Positions 34,691 through 47,509 of a stretch of 64,000 nucleotides of DNA are shown here, piece by piece; position 1 is the first letter of the stretch; the number at the start of each line of letters is the position of its first letter. The position numbers were made by a program, and so were the translations under genes. This DNA is from Termitomyces sp. T153 (Eukaryota > Basidiomycota > Agaricomycetes > Agaricales > Lyophyllaceae): positions 1 through 64,000 of the forward strand of contig JACKQL020000186.1 of the NCBI GenBank assembly GCA_018296165.2, given 5' to 3'. Under the pieces are notes generated by a model. The model saw nothing but the letters and a program-made list of their open reading frames with translations. It was not told the DNA's origin and searched no databases.

Positions 34691-37600
34691 TTTGTTCATA
34701 ACCACAATCTAGTGTCCACCACACCTGGACATCGACAGTCCATGTTCTCATCGGTAATATCCTTGTTCAAACAGTTTCTATCACATGCTCATTACTGCAA
34801 CGAACACAAAGGCAACTAAGTATGTCTGTTGAGGGTCATTAGGTTTTGTTCCTAATGTATCTAGTTGAGGTGGATGTGATGTGCTGATGAGTCTCCTGGT
34901 TCTGTGTGATACTGCTTGCTCTGGAATAGTATCTCTAATTGAGAGTATCCCTTGGAGAAGGTCATGGATCTGAGAGCAAATAATCTACAAGGTGTCATGG
35001 AGTCTTTTGTATGCACTTTCAAAGTAACTGAGGGAGTATGGTTTGTGTATTGTCTAGATGGGGGATCAGCAATGAGGTGTCATCACAGTTGTATAAATCA
35101 TTGGTAACAATAAGCAAAGTTTTGGAGGTGTTATTGGCCTGTAGATTAGTGGCAAGTAGAATCACAATAATAAAGACATTGCACCTACAGTGGATGGTTC
35201 AATACTTGGCTCAAAACCATGCAAATGGGACTTCATAGCACGAGGTTGTGCCAACTATTAGAAGCTTCTGTTTTGGGCATTGAGATTGATGGTTGTAAAC
35301 TTTTTTTCAGGTATCATAGTGATAGTTACAATAGATCCAGTATAACATGGTACTAGCAAGTAGATATCCTCATCAAAAAGCAATATTGAATCATGAAGAG
35401 GGAAATTTGATTAAGTCAGTGCATCTTTGATACAACCGTGACTTACCAATTTGGATTTGCATCATCACACATCATGGTCGCATGATTGACACATTCTTAC
35501 ATCTTGACTTCCATCATGTCTCTCTCCTCCTTCTGCCCACCATGCTTATCCCTGCTTGACTACAAATGAATAATAACCTCAATCCTGAAAATCCTCCAAT
35601 CAACAATACTACAAACAATTCAGTGAAAAATTGGAACTGTCACAACCCACTCCCAGACCTCTGGACCTCTTCCCAATCTGCCCCGCTTCCCTGGAGTCCT
35701 CACCAAGGCCCCCTCAACTCACCCCAACCTTTTTTCACCCATGGTGCCTGCCCCAGCTAACTCTGATGCTTTCCCAGCAAACTCCAATGGCCCCCTGGCA
35801 AACCCCAACACATTCCCTGTGGGCCCTGTCACTCCCCATTCTCTCCCCAAGATCCCAGGCCCCTCCAACATTTCCCCTGACCCCAGGACACACCACTGAC
35901 TTGTCTTCTTGACCTACTTGACTGCTCTGGAACTTCCTGACAGCTACAGGGCAGACTGCATTCCCATCAGTTCCCATCAGAATATCAGTGCAGCCTGCCA
36001 TGTGATCAGAACTATCATGACCCACTCCTTGGACCCCTGTACATTGTTCCCAGCCACCTTGCTTTCCTGGAATTCCTCCCAATGCCCCCTTGGGCTCCCC
36101 TGACCCTTGTTCACCCTCTGCACCCACTCCAGGTAACTCTGATGCTTCCTTGGCAGACCCCAATGGCCTCCTGGCTAACTCTGATGCCTTCTCTGCAGCC
36201 TTTGACACTACCCCTGCCTCTCCTGAGCCCCTGGGACCCTCTCCCACTGTTGCTGATGCTGGCATATATCACCAGTTTGACACCCTGGTTTACCTGACCA
36301 GCTCCAGAGCATCACAATGACCCCAGGACAGCCCACATTCTTAACTGATCCCATCAGTATATCACTGTGGCCTGTCCCTGAGCACAACCAACACCTGTCA
36401 ACTCTGCAAGACTCTAACAAGCCCCACTGCCAGACCCACTACCCCCAGAGCTGCTCCAGTAGTCAGTATATAAGTTGTAGAGTAACATCCTGTACTCTAG
36501 TCTTGATATTGCTTAACATTACCATGTTCTGATTGTTTCTCTCTTGTGTTTTGTGTTCCATGTTACATTTTCCCTTATCTCAGTCTCCTGGTCTTGTCTT
36601 ATCTCTATCTCTGTTATCATCTCATTATTGTTTCATATCTCTGCTTGAATCTCTGCTTGAATCTATTCTTGTTCTTGTCTCAATTTTGGCTTGACTCTAT
36701 CTCATCTCATTCGACTCCATTTCCTGTATTGTGTTCAAGTCCCTGAAACCTTAATGCCATTATGAACCCCATGCTTACAATTACAAACCTTGAACATTTA
36801 TAAACCAACTCTGGGCCTTGCTACTTGCTCAGCCCCAAGACCCATCAACATCAATCAATCCCCCATCAAACTCTGGCCCTGCTCTGATCACTCATGTAGC
36901 CTTCATTTGCCCCACACTTCCAGTACTTGCTTCCAGACTTGTGCCTGACATCCCTTCAAGTTTGAACCTTTCCCATACCTTGTCTTAGACTTCTCCAGAC
37001 CACCTCAGACTTGTTCGGACCACTCCCCCTCACCTATCCTCACAAGTATCCAAAGTCCAGACCTTCCCTGAATGCCAAGTTATCAGTGCAGGACATTGCA
37101 TCTGCCTAGTAAGGACTCACCTAGTGTAGCTGAGCCCTCATAGTCAGTGGAACCTGACAAGAACAAACACCTGTCAACTCTGCGTAGCTCCAATGAGCCC
37201 CACTGTTGCACTTTCAATCCCCAGAGGAGGTACAGTAGCTAGTATATAAGCTGTAGAGTAGCTGTGTGGCCTCTGCTTGCCCCACACCTTCTGTATTTGC
37301 CTCTAGACTTGTACTTGAGTCTTCCCCAAGCCCAACCCTTCTTTGTACCTTGTCTTAGACTCCCATGGACCACCCCAGACCTGCTTGGACCACCCTTAGC
37401 TCATCCTCACAAGTATCCAAAGTCTGGACTTCCCTGGAACACTAGGTTATAAGTGCAGGACATCATGTCTGCCTAGTAAGGACTTACCCAGTTAAGCTGA
37501 GCCTCTGTGGTCAGCAGAACCTGACAAGAACAAGAAGACAACAGATTCTAGTAAACCATTGTCAAAAGGCTGGACCAATTTTATCATGGCCCTGAAAGCT

Positions 37601-39640
37601 GAAATCAACACAGCAAGATGAAAGGGAAAGGAGCTGTATGATATCACACATTATTCTCTGATCATAATCTGCTAACTACTTGTTCAGGACTGGACCTCTC
37701 AAACCATACTACCATGCTGGAAAACTCATTCCTCAGATTATTAATCCTTTTCTCAACCTCAATGCTGTTTTTTATGTATGGACTGGTTGAGGCAGAGCTT
37801 CTGGATGAAGAGAGCAGATGATGAAGAGATGAGTAGAGAGAATGAAGAATGAGTACATCATTCCTATATGCAGGCAAACATTGATTATATGCATACTAAT
37901 CCTCAATTTCCAGGCCTCATGTGAAGAAACTCCATTTGGACACATATGAAAGAATTCTGAGACTGGTCCCATACTTTGAACAAACACTTGAGAGAATTTC
38001 ATTCAAGTATTCTTTGGGATATTGTGGCAGGTGTCCTATATTATTGACAAGGTACTTACTCATTATCTGTCACAGTTTTCAAAAGGCACACCAAGCACAT
38101 GAACTGCTGATACACACAAAGTCACTCATGATCTCGTTTTTCTTTTGCAGAACTCTGCTGTTAAGTGGCTCCTGCTTGATGTCTTCTTCACCTTCCCTCA
38201 AGGAAAGATATCTCAAGGCTTCAGCAACATTCATTGTGCATGCTTACTCTGCCCTGCATGCTATGCTGATATTTTTGATGAAGTGTAAGATTTTTTTACT
38301 ATATATCTTACCAACATAATTGCTCAGCTTTTCCTCAAGCTATGCAACAATAGTGTTGACATGACAGCCTACAACTTTTCACTTTTTCCATATGATTCAA
38401 CATGAATTGTCTATTCAGGCAATACAGAAAATGCAAGTCCCAAGAAAAAGAGAAAACAAATCCTTATGGCACTTTGCTACAACACACTTTATTACTTTAA
38501 GTTGATCAACTTCTTCTATTATTGGCCACTAATGGCTTGAATATCTATTAGATATGTTAGCACATGCTATTTGGATCCAGAATTGGATGTGCAGAGAAGC
38601 TTTCCACAAAGGCTTCAATTGCAAGCAAATTCAAGATACTAGCCATTCCAATGGAGCATGCAAGATGGGCTTTTTTGGCAGAGGATTTCTACTACAATCT
38701 CATGAAGCCCTTCAAGCTACCTTTGAGCCTACAGGCATGCCAATATCTCAAATTCTGGAATCAGTAAGTAATTTTTTGTCATTACATGTGAGTTCAATAT
38801 TCTTTCTCCTGGGACTTTCTATAGTAAAGATAGTACTCTTGGACCAAAGTGCAAAATCCCCCTCCCTGCCTCTAAAACTCAAGAGTGACATTGCCTGCCT
38901 CAAGATAGCTGAAGATGAAGAGCACCAGTCTGCCAAACATTGGCACAGAGTGAGCTCACAACATGTGAAGAACAAGGATGGAGAAGGTCAGCTCAAACAG
39001 GATAGGAGCAAGATTTGGTACAAGACTGAGGGAAAGTACAAGGGTGAGGGCAAGAACAATAACCAGGGTGAGTACAAGGATGATGGCAAGGGTGAGAGTG
39101 AGTGAGAGCAAGGGCAGGTGAGGTTGTGGGTAAGTATCATGCTTTTACAATTTTCTGCTGACTTAGACCTGCTATTGCACTGTATTCTTATTGACATTCA
39201 CAATGGTCTCATACTGCTTCTGTATTGTACTGGTGCTGTATATTTTCATATGTAGATGTGCTACTGTAATTGTAAGGTTCAACTCCTTGCAGACATGATT
39301 TGCACTATATTGGCTGAGGGGCATATTGATAGATCCTTTATTGTAATGGCAGCACTAGATAGGGGCTTTATTTCATGGCATTCTTATTTGCTTAGATGCT
39401 GGCTGCAAAATTATATTTCAAATTGGACAAGGGACCAAGATTTTCAGACAAATATGATTCAAAAGTCAAGTCATAATTAGTTTGCAAAGACAAATTTGAG
39501 AAAAATGATATTAAGTTCATTGAAAGCTAAATGCAAGACTTGGACCTTGAAGTCACAGACCCAGGTTAAATATTAGCCTATACTATATGACTTATGGATT
39601 GACCTTCTCATATTTCATTAGCCCTCTTACTTGTCAAAGC
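34690..39640. mobile_element. CpG-depleted transposon relic, class uncertain
   Basis: Nearly 5 kb with almost no CpG dinucleotides, while both flanks have host-like CpG. The left part (35.5-36.5 kb) is Pro/Ser-coding low-complexity sequence. 36.38-37.53 kb has two LTR-like repeat blocks with TATA boxes. 37.9-39.1 kb has decayed coding fragments, e.g. HLDTYERILRLVPYFEQTL followed by FQKAHQAHE, which recalls genes carried by Agaricomycete transposons (possibly DUF6698-like, weak). No transposase motif was recognised and no target-site duplication was found. It splits the host genes at 34.1 and 40.3 kb. Confidence 0.65.
36378..37535 (+). repeat. LTR-like imperfect direct repeat inside the relic
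   Basis: The segment ACCTGTCAACTCTGC...AGTATATAAG.TGTAGAGTA occurs at about 36386-36485 and again at about 37172-37262. The following segment (TGCCCCACAC, CCTTGTCTTAGACT, TCCTCACAAGTATCCAAAGT, CTGCCTAGTAAGGACT, GAACCTGACAAGAACA) occurs at about 36895-37165 and about 37262-37535. Both copies keep a TATA-like AGTATATAAG. This looks like nested or tandem LTRs. Confidence 0.7.
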
Positions 39641-40265
39641 TACACCCAGGTCTTCTTGCCGATCTAAACACTGGAACTGGGGACGAAACGATGTCAAGAA
39701 TGATTAATGATTGGCGGCATGTTAATGATTGGCGGTGTGTTCTGGATGATCCGATTGCCTTATTTGGCAAGATTAGTCAGCAGTTAGTTAGTTAGTTCCA
39801 GCCTGGCCGTAAACAAAAAATCTGAGCTTAAATTTTTTGACTTCCCTTGCGCCTGGTAGTATACCTTTTTCAGACGCCAGTACCCTCTTACCTTCGACGA
39901 TCGGCTTTCGCCGCGTTAACTACAGCAGAAATACCAGGTTTCAAGATGGGGGTACGATTTGGCACCGACGAGTGCCTCATCATTCTCATGTCTCCGAGTC
40001 CGATCTTGCATCTCTGCCCTCTCTCGTGCGAGATCATCTTTTGATTGAGCCATGACTATTGCCATAGCATGTACAAATGCTTTCTCATTCTCACGTCTCT
40101 CTTCTCTCGCCTTTCCTCGTGTGAAATCATTTTCTGTTCAGGTGTAATGTTTGGAATCCAACATAATCAGCTCCTTTCTATCTTTGTATTGATGAACAAC
40201 TTAAATACTTTTCATTGTGAGATCATTCCACTAATTGACTCTCACTGCTTATTCTTCCCGCCTCC

Positions 40266-41420
40266 ATGTACAACCCTAATCCCACTAGCACCGTGTCACC
40301 CTTCAGACCTATCAACAATGAGACTAATACCAGCAACATACATCGCTCAAAATCAAGTACTAGTTATGAGCAGCACTCCACCCCCACTACTTCGAGCCAT
40401 GAGCAGCACTTCATTCCTACTCCTACTGCTGCCAGCCACGAGCAGCACTTCACCCCTACTACTACTATGCACGAGGTCAAGCTCATTTCAACTACAACCA
40501 ATGACGAGTTCATCACTTCAACTACGGACAAGCTTGAGCTCCTCACTTCTACTACGGACAAGCTTGAGCTCCTCACTTCTACAATCGACAACGAGCTCCT
40601 CTTCACTCCTACTGCCAGTGACGAGCTCCCCTCCCCTTCTAATACTAGTGACGACCTTTCCTCCTCTTCTAGTGCCAGCAACTTCACTTCTACCAATCAT
40701 GAGCTCCTCTCCACCTCTTCTATCGACTCCTCCAAGCTCTCCCGACCAATAAGCACGAAGACAGCGTCTAGTATCTTGTCAGGCGCCCTATCGGCGACTC
40801 TAACATCCATTTCTTCCACAACTACTGCAATATCCGGGAATCCGACCCAAGTAAAGGATATTCAGTCATTAGGTCCCATCATCGGCGGTGCCATCGGCGG
40901 GATACTCTTTGTGACCTTAATTATCATCATGGCAGTGGTGATAATGAAACGATGCCGCCGTCGAAGACAAGTGGCGCCAATTCCTAGAGTCAATCCACTC
41001 CTCAACAATTCATATCTCACAATACTCGCATCTCAGCGTAGTGAGCAAATTGATTCTTTCTTTTAAAAAATCGTATCCTTCACTTGCTAAATTTTCAACA
41101 TAGATTTATCCTCTGAAAAGGGGCCTCTTGCGCATCCCCAAGATATTATCATTAGCGGAACTGACAGTCAGGACCAGGATCAATCCACACCTGTGTCCAC
41201 GTCCCCACATTCGCAAACGCTGAGAGACGTTGAATCGGCCATGCAACGTCAGATGTCGATGATGTCGATGATATCGGAACGCATCACAGCCTTGGAAGAG
41301 AATCAGCGTGGAATTACGGATGCGATTGAGAACGCTCCCCCTGATTATGAGAGCCGGGCGTCACCTGCCGGACGTAGGGCTACTCCGTCAAACCCGAGAA
41401 CCAGCCTTCGTACGATCTGA
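40266..41420 (+). CDS. Ser/Thr-rich single-pass membrane protein, copy A
   Basis: Two exons, 40266-41040 and 41104-41420 (364 codons from MYNPNPTSTV; the true start may lie in an upstream exon because no signal peptide is seen). The outer region is a 190-residue Ser/Thr stalk with short repeats (TTDKLELLTS twice). Then come PIIGGAIGG, a membrane helix (ILFVTLIIIMAVVIM) and a basic stop-transfer KRCRRRRQ. The cytosolic tail has PIPRVNPLLNN, a predicted coiled coil (LRDVESAMQRQMSMMSMISE) and the WW-binding motif PPDY. This layout is shared by four minus-strand relatives between 44.7 and 54.5 kb. It would sit in the plasma membrane as a heavily O-glycosylated stalk. The function is unknown. Confidence 0.75.
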
Positions 41421-42842
41421 CTGATGGTATTGATCTACATATGATAGGATCTGAAAAGTTGGTGTATCTGAATTTTTAAACTCCTGCTTGCTCATGTTGT
41501 TCATGTCCTATGGGTGTCCTTTTCTCATGGCTACATGTCGCCCAAGATCCGTACTTCGCACAAAATCATCCGGTTCGTAATCCACTGACATTCACATTCA
41601 TCGTTCTTCGTCATGTACCCACGCATCTTAGACTCATATCTTCTGGAGCTCATGATAATGAACATATTTTATAGTCATATCCCTCGAGTCTGTGTGACTT
41701 CATTCAAGTCTTAAGTGATTCAACCGGCATTTACTTACATCTCAGTATCACCTATACAAACATTGACACGGGCAGGCTCTCAGCTTTCCTCGATCAGTAT
41801 CGGCATGGCCCTTCGATGTGTGCAAACCGCGACTCCCAACATTGACCATCTCTAGGAATTCCAACCAGATCGTCAATTTCAACGAGCATTCAGACCACCT
41901 CCCAGAGAGATGTATGATTTTTACGAGCAATATCTTCAACCACTGAGGTTGATTGCCGGTGGCCGGAATTCTGTGCATTGTTAGGTAAGATAGTAGAGTG
42001 AAGTGATACCAATGTATCCACAATGTATTCAGGTCGAATAGTAACCAAGTGATAGGCTCTGAGTCACTGGCATGCCAGTGCGTGGCAAGGGGGTAGTGTC
42101 AATATCATGTCAAATTGAAGAGTAATTGAATATCACCGATCGCGAAGGGTCTGTTCCTAGCGAGTCATGTCTGTACGTGATAATCGACCTCAATTTTTCT
42201 AGATAAATATCCTTCATGCAATGTGAAAGTTGAACCTAATTGATCCACAAGAGATTGAGGACGGGGGTTCCTCCATGGACCATGCATCATTGACATCAAA
42301 TCTTCACGGACTCTTCTTACGATTCTTTTCATATCTTCAAGACGGCGTAGAAAATGAGAGCGATGTGTGCAGAACATGCAGGATACTGTTTGCAGAAATT
42401 ACATTCAATTTATTTGACGATCTGCGAATCTCTCACAACTGACATCGTACCGTCAACGACATACGAAAATGACAACAATCTCAGTCTATAGGCTGAGGCG
42501 TTATAGATTTCTTTTTTCCATTTCTTTGTGGGACATTACGATCTGTCTTATGTTTGGTATTCCACGTTGTTTAATTTTCGTGTCTCTAAATGACATTGTC
42601 GGATAACGGAATGGAACCACGTGCACGCACCCTTCCGAGTCCCCAATTTGTAACAACACACCTCTGCCAGCTGCACCTCTACAATTTCCACGACTGCAAT
42701 ACCGTTATCGTTCGCTTTTCTTGCTTTCACTTGTCTGGGGTAAGACGGTCTGAGCGGTTTTAGCTCCTGCGTCCATTAACAACCTATCCGTACATAAGAA
42801 CAGGGACCGCAGCTTACGCAGCTGGGAACATCGGAAATTACA
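41421..42842. other. Intergenic, no gene recognised
   Basis: About 1.4 kb between copy A and the SNARE gene. Open frames are short, with no domain signal and no repeat seen. Confidence 0.4.
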
Positions 42843-43904
42843 ATGTCTGCTAATCCTACAAGTTCGAATCCGAATAGCAGTAGCAGCCTAGCGAAACTAA
42901 CGTCCATATCAACGCTTACGCTCTCGCTTTTGTTGGAGAGACAGAGGGCGCAAACATTGCCTTCGTTCTCTTCCCCTTCTCCTTCTCTTAATCCCAATTC
43001 CAACTCCTTAGTCCAAAACATTTCAACACCTTCTATTTTTTCATCTTCATCCTCGACACCAACACCAACACCGGCAGCACAAGCAAAGGACTCTCTACAC
43101 TTCACGCAGATAACGAAAAACTTCGTGCGGCTGCGGGAAGGCATTCATGAACTTGAGCGGAAGGATGGGAAAACGGAGGCGACGAGGCTGTTGAGGACGC
43201 AGTATGAGAGGATGAGAGGGATGCTGGGGGATGAGAGGGGGTTGGTCGACAGGTGCGTCTGGATTTAGTTCTCTGTTTTCTGGATGGCTGACTGATCCCG
43301 GTTTGGGAGCGTAGCTTGCAGGATGAAGAGCAGCAGCAGCAGGTGATCGCGCCCCAACCCACCGTGCCGAAGCCAACGCCAAAGGTGCTCGTTGAGCCTG
43401 TGTCGGTGTATACGCCCTATACGGATGAGGACCCTGCGTCTGGTGTTGATGATGAAGATGACAATGGGATTTTGTTGCAGCAGAGGCGGATGATGGATGG
43501 TGCGTCTTCTCTTTCTCTTCCTTCCTGCTTATTACCTCTTCCCTCACCATGACTAACACCCCTTCCCCTTAGAGCAAGACCAGCATCTCTCGCGCCTCTC
43601 GCATTCGATCACACGACAACACCACATCTCTTTGCAGATCAACGACGAGCTGGATGTGCATCGTGGGCTGTTGGAGGAGCTTGATACGGATTTGGAGAGG
43701 ACGGAAGGGCGGCTTGGGAGAGCACGCAGGGGCTTGGAGAGGGTTGGAAGGGGGGTTAGGGGAAATGGTGAGTGCTTCTCTTTTTTCTACCTCCAAGGGA
43801 GCAGCGAGAAAAATGGATTGCTGATGTGGATCATAGGTTCAACCGTGGCGATTGGAGTGTTAATTTTTGTGTTGTTGATTCTGATTATTGTGTTCAAGAC
43901 ATGA
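42843..43904 (+). CDS. Qc-SNARE, syntaxin 8/Syn8-like
   Basis: Four exons: 42843-43252, 43315-43499, 43573-43767, 43837-43904 (286 codons, 285 aa). The N-terminal half is Ser/Pro-rich with a short helix (FVRLREGIHELERKDGK). The C-terminal SNARE motif begins at EQDQHLSRLSHSITRQHHIS and has the central glutamine in LQINDELDVH. It runs on as LLEELDTDLERTEGRLGRAR and ends in a tail anchor (VAIGVLIFVLLILIIVFKT). A Qc-SNARE supplies one helix of the four-helix fusion complex. The Syn8-type members act at endosome/vacuole membranes. The subfamily is inferred from the DQHLDRLS-like start of the motif. Confidence 0.85.
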
Positions 43905-44701
43905 ACAATGGGGAAGAAAAGGGGCCGCGCTTCCGTCGTGGCTTTTGAGTCCTGCCATCATTCGGGTGACTGACGTTGTTACTTGTTCTGGCACCGGAAT
44001 ACGTCCGATTCTAAGTATGTCCAATTTCCATTGAAATATCTCCCATTTATATCTACTGGACATTCCTCTCTTTCAATACCGTGATCCCTGGAAGCAACCA
44101 CACTTTGTAATTTATATGATTATGCGTACTACACATTTTCTTGGCATATGGCAGACATAGACTGCATCTAGTATACTTAAATACATCTACGTATCAGTGT
44201 TCCATATTCATCTATCCGTTTAGCTCATCGAACGGAAACATGCTAATGTTTCTCCTGGATGATATATCACAGTTTGGATGGAGTATTATCAAAAAACGAT
44301 GATCAATCAATACCCCGTCTTCCTCGGCTCACTTCCAGATCGTTCTGAGTATCCTGAATCAAGCCCACCACTGCCCCCGCTCCCATGCCGAGACCAATGG
44401 GCCTCCCCACGACGCCTACACTATCGTGCAGACACTCTCACGTCAGATGTGACGTCGGAAGGTATGATGTTTATACTATATAATCAAGAGCGCTCCGGAG
44501 TGTCGACCATCACTTGTCCAATGTGTATTTTCTGGATGTACTCTGTGTTTTCTAGGGATTTGTGTAAAGCCAGCAACTCGCTCGACCGTTCGGCATTTCG
44601 GGGCAGGACTAAGTTGAAGACAATGTACCTACTACTCAGCGTAATGTCCGGCAAAGAAAAGGAAAAAAGTCTGACGTCAGACTTGCATAATCTGGGGGAA
44701 A
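43905..44701. other. Intergenic; includes 3' region shared by the membrane-protein copies
   Basis: A + strand open frame at 44278-44802 overlaps the 3' end of copy B antisense and shows no domain. The stretch 44606-44700 (CAGCGTAATGTCC, AAAGAAAAGGAAAAAAG) is homologous to the 3' flanks of the copies at 51.25 and 53.35 kb. Confidence 0.4.
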
Positions 44702-45780
44702 TTAAGCGTTCGGATCCCAGAGTTCACGCGCGTGCGCCTTGGCTTCAAGAACCATTATACGTTGCGACATCATCGACATCATCTCCATTTGATGCCGAAT
44801 AGCCGATTCGACGTCTCTCTGTGATTGTACATGTGGAAGTATGGGCTCCTGGTCGGGTGTGACTTGATTTGGATTCTGATTGCCAGTGCTGGTAGTTATA
44901 AGACATTCTGTGGGATTCGAAAGATGTCTTATCGACTCGGTAATATCTATATTGAAAGTTAACAATGCGACAATTTTTATCTAGAAGAAAAGTCAAGGCT
45001 CACCATACGTGTGTGTTATTAAGGGAAGAATTAGCTGTGGGGATTGGTCTGACTTGTCCTCGGCGGCGTTTGATTATGATGACTCCTGCGATAGCAATCA
45101 ACACCACAAAAACTACCCTTCCTAAAACACCACCATCGATAGGACCATCTCCTGTCGTACTACTCGTAGAGGGTAGAGTAATTGTGGAAGGGATGGATGA
45201 TAGGGGAATGCTTGATGCCTCTGTGCTGCTAGATTGAGACACTTGTTCTCCAATATTACTGTTAGAGTTGCTGATAGGAGTAGCAGAGTTCGTGTTTGTG
45301 AATACAAGGGCGAGTTAATGGGCATAGTGGTGTTTGGCTTCGCAGTGGTTGCCGGGCTCGCAGTGGTGCTTGGTTCTGCAGTGCTCACAGTGGTGCTTCG
45401 ATTCTCACTGGTGCTGAGGTTCACATTGATGCTTGGGAGCGTAGAAGCTGTTGAGCTACTATCGAGGCTGTTTGATGAGAGCGTACTGGCAATGGCATCA
45501 CTGATGACTGGGTTCAGGTTGGGAGGTTTGACAAATTGAAAACCAGGGAGGAAAGACACAAAGGTCAAAGTGAAGATGGAAGGGGGTAAAAAGCCCCGCT
45601 CTTGTTGGAGGAATTAAACTTGTTCTTCTCGCAAAAGGTAGGACTACAAGCTCACATAAAACCTCTGAAGCTAGGGGATAGTGAATGGTGAAACAGTACA
45701 GGTTCCCGCACTGTGATAATTGAATCACGGAGCAATGGTTGCATTGGATACCACCACAATCAAGATGGACAGCATCCACA
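44702..45780 (-). pseudogene. Ser/Thr-rich single-pass membrane protein, copy B (frameshifted)
   Basis: Minus strand. A stalk (SDAIASTLSSNSLDSSSTAS and NLSTSENRSTTVSTAEPSTT), a membrane segment (GPIDGGVLGRVVFVVLIAIA) with KRRRGQ and PIPTANSSLNN, then a tail exon with VESAIRHQMEMMSMMSQRIM. A one-base shift at about 45300 separates the stalk frame from the membrane-helix frame. The tail ends ELWDPNA and lacks the PPxY motif of its relatives. Both changes indicate loss of function. The 5' region at 45740-45840 is homologous to those of copies C-E. Confidence 0.7.
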
Positions 45781-46299
45781 AAACCATTGATTCTTTATTC
45801 AAGTGTATAATCAGTACAAGATCTCGACGTGGCATGGTGAGAGTTATGATGAGGGATCGTTGCTCAGGTCAAAAATGCTAGATCGGATATGACACATTTT
45901 TAAGAAAAGAGAACTGATAATGTCAGATGTTGGTCATGTCGTGAACCAGAAGCGTGGACAGAGACGTGGCGGTAAGAATGGGAATCTAGGGTAGGTTGAT
46001 ACCGCCCATCTATCCCATCAAACAGAGGACAAGGAAAAAGGCCTATGTTCTTATTGCACGATCATATTCTCTCCAGAAGAAAGTCGTTTCCTGAACAGAG
46101 AAGTGATCACGATGGTGCGACGAAGTTGAACAGTCAAAGGAGAAGTTCCAGCTATCCTGTCGAACATAGAACAGAGAATGTAGAAGCGACTTGTGTTCTT
46201 CTTGGATGATATATTAACGGAGACTCCAATTTCCTTGTGGTATACCAAAATCTCTTCCTTTCCTTCTCTCATCAAGCTCACCTGCATAGTACGCACACC

Positions 46300-47190
46300 C
46301 TTCCCACACCAGGAACCTCCTAGGAAGGCTCTTCTCGCATACACCCACCCCATCATTTGCCACTGTCATCTCTAGCAACGTAGTTAGACGCGACATCGGG
46401 GGACATGGTGTCACTTTGAGCGCGCGCGGAGACAAAGTGGGAGACGGTGGACTCAGTGAATTCAGGCCTTGGTAGGAGAAATGGTGAGAGGGTGAGAGGG
46501 TGAAGTGTAAGGTTTGGGGTGAGGTGAGGGGCATCGGAGGAAATCGAAGGGAGAAAGGAGCCTTGTATAGGCGAGTTTGAGGGTGGATGGGTGGGAGGAC
46601 AGGGAATGGTCGCGCTGCATTTTGGATTGACTGTTGTGGGATCAACAGGTAAGGGAGAGAACAGGGGACGAACGCCGAAGAGGAATTTGCCGAGGGGTCT
46701 CAGGTCAAGAAGCGTTAGCGGCTTCCCAGCAATACGGGAGCCAAACACGATGCTTTGGTTGGCAGAGTAGCCACGTATATGCCTTGAGGAGAGCATTAGT
46801 CAGATTGAGAGTGAGAACGGAGAGAGGAGCGTCCATTGCTTTGATTTTGATAGTCGTAGACGATGCGGACGGTCCAAAGCGACAAGATCGTCAATGTGTT
46901 TGCCGCTGCGTGTCAAGGGTGACTATGTGATTAGCAGAATCGGGCGAGAGGCGGATGAGTCAAGGACCCGTCATCCGACCTGTTGTATTACATTCGTTAT
47001 CCTGAGCTGCTCGTCGGCGTACTTCATCCTGCCCCATCATGCGGGTAGCGCTTGAGCTCACATGTGAGCGCACCACGGAAGGTGGCGAGGACAGCGTGGT
47101 AGTCACCGTATGTGTGTGCTGGAGGTGCTCGAGGAGGAGGGTTAGCCGTGGACGCGGACGGCGAGAAATTGATTTGAACAGCTTGGCGTG
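46300..47190 (-). pseudogene. Class I glutamine amidotransferase pseudogene 1
   Basis: Minus strand. Aligned by eye to the intact copy at 55228-56066. The C-terminal part reads PEFTESTVSHFVSARAQSD then VASNYVARDDS, against PEFTEPIVSHLVSARAKSG and DVAADYHTRREW in the intact gene. The N-terminal part keeps a GAGCTGCTCGTCGGCGTA segment (+ strand, about 47009) identical in style to the intact gene. Frames are broken and the Cys-containing nucleophile elbow (CFGHQ) is not preserved. Confidence 0.7.
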
Positions 47191-47509
47191 CGGAACTTCA
47201 ATCACATAGGTGTAAATCCGAGTCAAAGGAGGAGCTGCACCCCATCAAGCCAGATAAGCCTTGAACAAATTCAGCGCTGTTCATGGTGTCTAGAAAATCA
47301 ATTGACGTCTTGTGCTACATATAGTCTATCCAAGAGCGCCAACGGTGACAGTAAGTGGTCGACATCACCCGTTCCATGCACGTTTTCGGGATGTATGCTA
47401 GATATTTAAAGCAGCAAGCTACAACTTGGTGTATCGTTTCAAAGTAGTATAAGAATCCTTGTGAATCCTGAAAAGAGAGAAATAAAAACAAAATGAAAAA
47501 GAAAATACC

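Noticed and set aside
38554..39105. 183-codon + strand frame with Lys/Gly-rich end
   Set aside because: Lies in the CpG-depleted relic, has no recognisable domain and its end is GGTGAG-type simple repeat; treated as part of the relic.
40045..40752. Long + strand frame rich in Ser/Leu (and its antisense frame 40364-40696)
   Set aside because: Shadow of the Ser/Thr stalk of copy A in other frames; it lacks the membrane helix and tail.
44278..44802. 174-codon + strand frame
   Set aside because: No domain, overlaps the tail exon of copy B antisense, and composition is not coding-like.
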